This document shows, in pieces, positions 54,511-58,502 of a DNA stretch of 58,502 bases. This DNA is from Pilatotrama ljubarskyi (Eukaryota; Basidiomycota; Agaricomycetes; Polyporales; Polyporaceae): NCBI GenBank assembly GCA_022385805.1, contig MU277741.1, positions 1 through 58,502 on the forward strand, written 5' to 3'. The translations under genes were made by a program, and so were the position numbers. How positions within the stretch are numbered: position 1 is the first letter of the stretch; each line of letters starts with the position of its first letter. The notes beneath the pieces were generated by a model. The model saw nothing but the letters and a program-made list of their open reading frames with translations, ran no database searches and was not told the DNA's origin.

Positions 54511-55735
54511 TCATGTCAGGACAACCCGGCTGTCCACGTCGACGGCGAGCCTATGTAGAGCCTCGGTGGCATTCACGCCGGCGCCGGAGCGAGGGACCTC
54601 GCGTGCTATCACGACGCGAATGCGGTCGGGTCTGCGGGCCACGCACGCGGTGCACTTGGTCGTACAGGTGAACCACTGGGTAGCCCATCCTCGCTCCGAT
54701 GATGCTGTCGAGACGTTCTCCATACATGGAGGTCTCTCCGCGACACCGCAACTCTTAGCGGTCGATAGCGGTTGACCTCACCTCTCCCAACATCCTCGTC
54801 CCGGTACGTCTTGCGAGAACGCTCACGGCGATTAAGGCAAGCGGCATATGTATTGGGCAGTCGACTGCTGGAGAACACTGCGGTTCAAGACAACATCATA
54901 GCGATGGTAAGCAAGAGACGTATCTGACGAAGCGAACGAGCAGGAGAGCGAGCTATCGGGAGAGACGCAGAGTAGAGGGCTCGATCCGGGGACAGCCGGT
55001 ACACAGGAAATCGAGCACGACACCGCGAAACTGACGGACTGGCGTGGATACAGAACAGTCAGGAGAGGACAGCGCGAGGTACAGGACAGCGCGAGATCGA
55101 GAGGCGTATAACAAAACTTGGAAGCTCGTAAATAGTAACAGTACAGAGCTGAGCATACATATCTGAGCTGGAACGCGTGGTGAATATGGAATTCGGAAGG
55201 CGAGAGGAGTGCGAAATCAGACGAGGGGGTACGTACAATGGTCATGTAACGCAACTTTCCTAATGCGAGGCAGCATCACGGTCCGCCAGCCACCAGCGAC
55301 GCGAGTCGGCGTGCGCCCGAGATGGATCGCTGCCAGCGCGTTCCGGCCACGGGATGACACCTGGCGCCTTCATCTCGCGCACTGTAGGGCAGTGGGAGAG
55401 ACTCGGCAAATACCGAGGTACCCGCAGGATCGTCGACAGGCTCGACACTGAGGCTTCGAGCTTCGAGGGAGAAGAAGGGTAAACGTCGTCCTTCTGATCA
55501 GGTTCAAGTTTGGGAGGGAGTGCGACGGTGAGGATTGCGACGTCGAGGCTTTGTCGGTGCGCGAGATGAAAGACAGAGTAGATGACGAGGTAAGCTCGGT
55601 TTTGGGAGCTCCATGCGGCTCGCCACCTCAGGGGTTCATGACACCGAGTTCGTGCCCTCCGCAGGCTCCTGTACTGCATCTGATGGACGCCTTCATGACG
55701 TGGAGGTCGAGCCAGGACGCGAGCCGAAGCATACG
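54511..55735. other. Intergenic stretch before the DUF6535 gene 3' end
   Basis: No dependable coding sequence. The minus-strand open frame at 55260-55679 lies just beyond the DUF6535 stop and shows no domain; it may be 3' UTR. Confidence 0.35.
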
Positions 55736-58370
55736 TCAGACCGAAGAGGCGACCCCGGGGTTGGAAGAGTTGGCGGTATCCGCAGGGTCCGAAGGCTCAC
55801 CGCTGCTCACTGCTTGCCCCTGGATGGGTTGCGGCTCGGGTGGTTGGAGCTGGGACGTGGTGGCTGGCCCGACGGCGCCTGCTATGGGAGGAGACGGCAC
55901 CGTGGAGGAGTGCGCGCGATCGTGGCGACCGTGAGGCGAGAAAGGATTACAGCTGTGCACCTTCGACTCGAGCTTCTGCAGCGCGGACTCGCACTCCCTG
56001 AGACGCCTACTGTCATAGTCGTCGTATCCGCATTGATACTTCATCCTATGAAGGACGACCCTGACCGCAGATAAGCAGTCGAAGGAAACGAGCGGCCTCG
56101 CAAGGGTGCCTTCCTCGGCCAGACTATCCAGAAGCTTCATCAGCGTCTGAAGACTCAACCAGGTGCAATCCTCGTTTTGTAGCGCCTGCGCGAAATCACG
56201 AAGCACCTCTTCGGTATGCTTGCACAAAGCGTCTCGGTGATCGCCAGAAAGGTCAGGGGCAGACATCAGCCTAGCCCGACACTGCACGAGGAGGTGGACC
56301 ATGTCAGTAACTGCGATGCGCTCCTCTTTCGATCTCATATCCGGAGCTTTGCGCCGAACTTCGCGTAACCTGTGCGTCACGGCCGCGGTAACTGATAGCA
56401 GCAGCGGGGGGCACCATGCGGTCAGCAAGCGAGACGAAAAGACACGGTTGCACCCACTGTAGCCGAGATCCTTGCTGTCGATCAGGACGTCCACCTTGAA
56501 GAGGTTTTGTAGCAGATTTACCAGGTAGTCGACATGGAATGTGCTCTCGTTCGTGCCGCCGTCAGTCTGCGAAGTCCCGTTGTTGCACATGGCGGCTGAG
56601 AGCACGCCGTAGATCCAATGGGTATGCCTGCTCGCAGGTGGGCGGCGCCCGGAATGCACACACTTCTGCAGGTAATATTTCAAGTCAGCTAGAGCTGACT
56701 TCGACGGCTTGAACCTGTCGGGGGTGGCATCCAGCGCCTGGGATCCTCGATCACCGAGACTCGCATCTTCTGTCGCGAGCACTGAGAGCATGGAATTCCA
56801 CCATAGCACGAATGCGGAAGGTTTTGCCGACGGCACCACATAGTAAGCGGTCATGGCGGGGTCGAAGTGTTTGGCTGCAACTCCATTGAGGCGGTCGAAG
56901 GCCCAGAAGACGAACATCTCCTTGGCCTCCGCAAGGCATCTGGCAGCAGCGTCGAGGATGTTGGGATCTGCGAGGCTGGTGTCGTAAGCCATGACGATGA
57001 GGTCGCAATCGAGGGAGTCGCTGGACTGCGCAATGGCCTCCTTTTCGCGCGTACGCCAGGTGCGTGGAGGTGCGGTGCGATTCGAACTGCTCCACCGACA
57101 CCAATCGATCACATTCTGAGAGGCATCCTTTATGACCCGTATAGCTTGAAATGGGACCAGCCCATCACGGCCATCGAGACGAGAAACACGATTCCAGATG
57201 CGTAGAACAAGAGCAAGGAGCCCTTGAAAGAAGATGCACCGCACCGTCTGGCAAATTGCGTCGAGCAGGAGTGCCTGGGGAGAGAGGTATGCGCAGCTAC
57301 TCTTGACTGAGGGGAGCAGCATCGTGGTAAGAGTGAAAACCGTCAGGAGAGCTACGAAGACGGTCATGATCGCCGCGACGATGGGGTGGAGGGTCCATAC
57401 TAGGACAAGGAGGCCCGCGAAAAAGAATGCGAGTGCCAATTGGAGCAGGACGGGAATCGCAAGGACAACGACGTCGACGCGCCACTTGAAGAGGTTGTTG
57501 AGTCGGTATTGCCGCAGTCGAGCGCTCTCCCGAGTCTCACGAGTCCCTCGAATAGTCGTCTGAGATCCCGAAGACAAAGCGGACTTGTACTCGTTGAGCC
57601 ACTGCTTGACCATGATGCCGATAGAGGCGGACGAAAGACTGAGGACGAGGCTAGAGAACCACAGAGAGTTGAAGGCCACGACTGCAGCTCTAGTCGGCGG
57701 TTCTGGTGCTGGCCCGGCGCGTGCTGCATCGGAAAGTCCGAAGGGAGGATGGGTGGAGTTGACAAATGGAGGGTTGACAGAAAGGCTACTGAGCTGCAGA
57801 CTGATCTGCAAGACGGCAGCGAAGGTAGGGTCCGGTTGCTGCTGTAACAACACGTACGATTGAACGTTGAACGCGGTGACAATGGCGGAGAAGAGACCCG
57901 CCTGTTGTTTTCGCCATGTGACATTAGCTCATCAGGTCAATGAAGTGGACAGCACGATCTTGGAGACGCACGTAGACAAGGTAGGTGTCGATCTCCGAGT
58001 TCCATCGCTCTATCATCTCGTCGCTGTAGATCTTCACGGTCTCGGTGACCTCGGACCATGCCTTCTCCTTTTCCTCCGCGGTGAACAGGTCCTTCCGCTG
58101 CTCCAAGAGCTCCTGCCGATAGCGATGAGTATACGAAGTACCGCTGCGGCAGCGTAGTTTACCTTGTAAGCGGGAGGTGTCTGTTGTGGATGCGTCGGCT
58201 CGGACAGCCGCCCTCGTAGAACTAGCTAGAAGTATCGTGAACTCGTCCTGATCCAGTTTCGTTTGTCCTTTGCGTTTGGGCTTTCTTATTAGATTTCTTT
58301 GTGCTCTCAATGTACTTATATCGTGCACCAGGACCCTCGGAATAGATATCTCTCTTTTACCCGTCAACAT
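55736..58370 (-). CDS. DUF6535 multi-span membrane protein
   Basis: Member of a family abundant in Agaricomycetes and of unknown function. The probable start is the ATG at 58370 (MLTGKREISIPRVLVHDIST), but the first 60 residues are uncertain because a donor-acceptor pair at about 58162-58113 does not keep the frame. The conserved core begins ERWNSEIDTYLVY. An intron at 57971-57901 joins it to AGLFSAIVTAFNVQSYVLLQ, the DUF6535 hallmark. Three hydrophobic segments follow: FNSLWFSSLVLSLSSASIGI, VVLAIPVLLQLALAFFFAGL LVLVW and VAAIMTVFVALLTVFTLTTM. A KQWLNEY motif lies after the first. The rest, some 500 residues, is a soluble helical domain (CVHSGRRPPASRHTHWIYGV) with a Pro/Ser-rich end SNPGVASSV, stop at 55736-55738. 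No introns in the last 2.1 kb. Confidence 0.85.
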
Positions 58371-58502
58371 CAGACGCGCCACCGCGCTCTAAGTACTTAC
58401 GCGTGCATCGACCGAGTGTCTGCGCGCGACCTGAGCAAGAGTTAGCATAGCTGCGCGCTGCTTGAACCTGCTTAGCTCGAAGTACTTACCGCCTGAGCGC
58501 CG

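Noticed and set aside
54832..55254. Minus-strand Ser/Cys-rich open frame of 140 residues
   Set aside because: Composition is that of low-complexity CT-rich DNA; no motif and no splice context.
1..58502. CRISPR arrays, bacterial operons, riboswitches, biosynthetic cluster
   Set aside because: None seen; the window is intron-rich fungal nuclear DNA and no backbone synthase is present.

Overview
The window looks like nuclear DNA of an Agaricomycete, most likely a polypore-type wood or litter decayer. The evidence is many short introns (about 45-60 bp, GTNNGT...YAG), genes on both strands with small gaps, a DUF6535 membrane protein (a family known from Agaricomycetes), a Tad1-like LINE, and several secreted hydrolases. 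The placement is inference from these signs; no marker gene settles it. Gene models were assembled by hand from open frames and splice signals. The best-checked models (MSP1, NOT2, RBM25, and the small membrane proteins at 30.2, 31.9 and 34.7 kb) keep the frame through every junction.

Layout. 0-2 kb: degenerate CTCCGGA-rich sequence, the relic of a PIF1-type helicase, and an inverted pair of a dispersed repeat. 2-7 kb (minus): GH20 beta-hexosaminidase and an ENT3/epsinR-type ENTH protein. 7.5-10.1 kb (plus): a serine-rich protein with C-terminal membrane spans. 10.4-13.5 kb: RNA polymerase III subunit RPC9 (minus) divergent from CCR4-NOT subunit NOT2 (plus). 14-16.5 kb (minus): a secreted type-B carboxylesterase. 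17.4 kb: tRNA-Leu(CAG) with a 10-nt intron. 19.2-22.4 kb (plus): a TRK potassium transporter. 22.7-27.8 kb (minus): a WDR7/rabconnectin-3-beta-like WD40 protein. 28-34.7 kb: a thinly coding stretch with a UstYa-like fragment and three small low-complexity membrane proteins. 35.4-36.9 kb (plus): the mitochondrial AAA extractase MSP1/ATAD1, in nine exons. 38.4-43.3 kb (minus): a secreted aspartic protease and a GH37 trehalase with a GPI-type tail. 43.8-49.0 kb: a 5.2-kb LINE insertion. 49.4-51.7 kb (plus): an RBM25-like splicing factor. 51.7-55.7 kb: mostly non-coding, with one weak gene candidate. 55.7-58.4 kb (minus): a DUF6535 membrane protein.

The housekeeping genes (RPC9, NOT2, RBM25, MSP1, ENT3, WDR7-like, TRK1) are interspersed with secreted enzymes for chitooligosaccharide, ester, protein and trehalose breakdown. 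TATA-like boxes lie about 50-65 bp upstream of the start codons of the secreted enzymes. I see no operon or biosynthetic cluster.

The most striking structure is the LINE. It has a 15-bp target-site duplication, a long poly(A) next to a short poly(T), one frameshift in ORF2, and a perfect 50-bp fold-back at its truncated 5' end. It sits in the shared upstream region of the trehalase and RBM25 genes.
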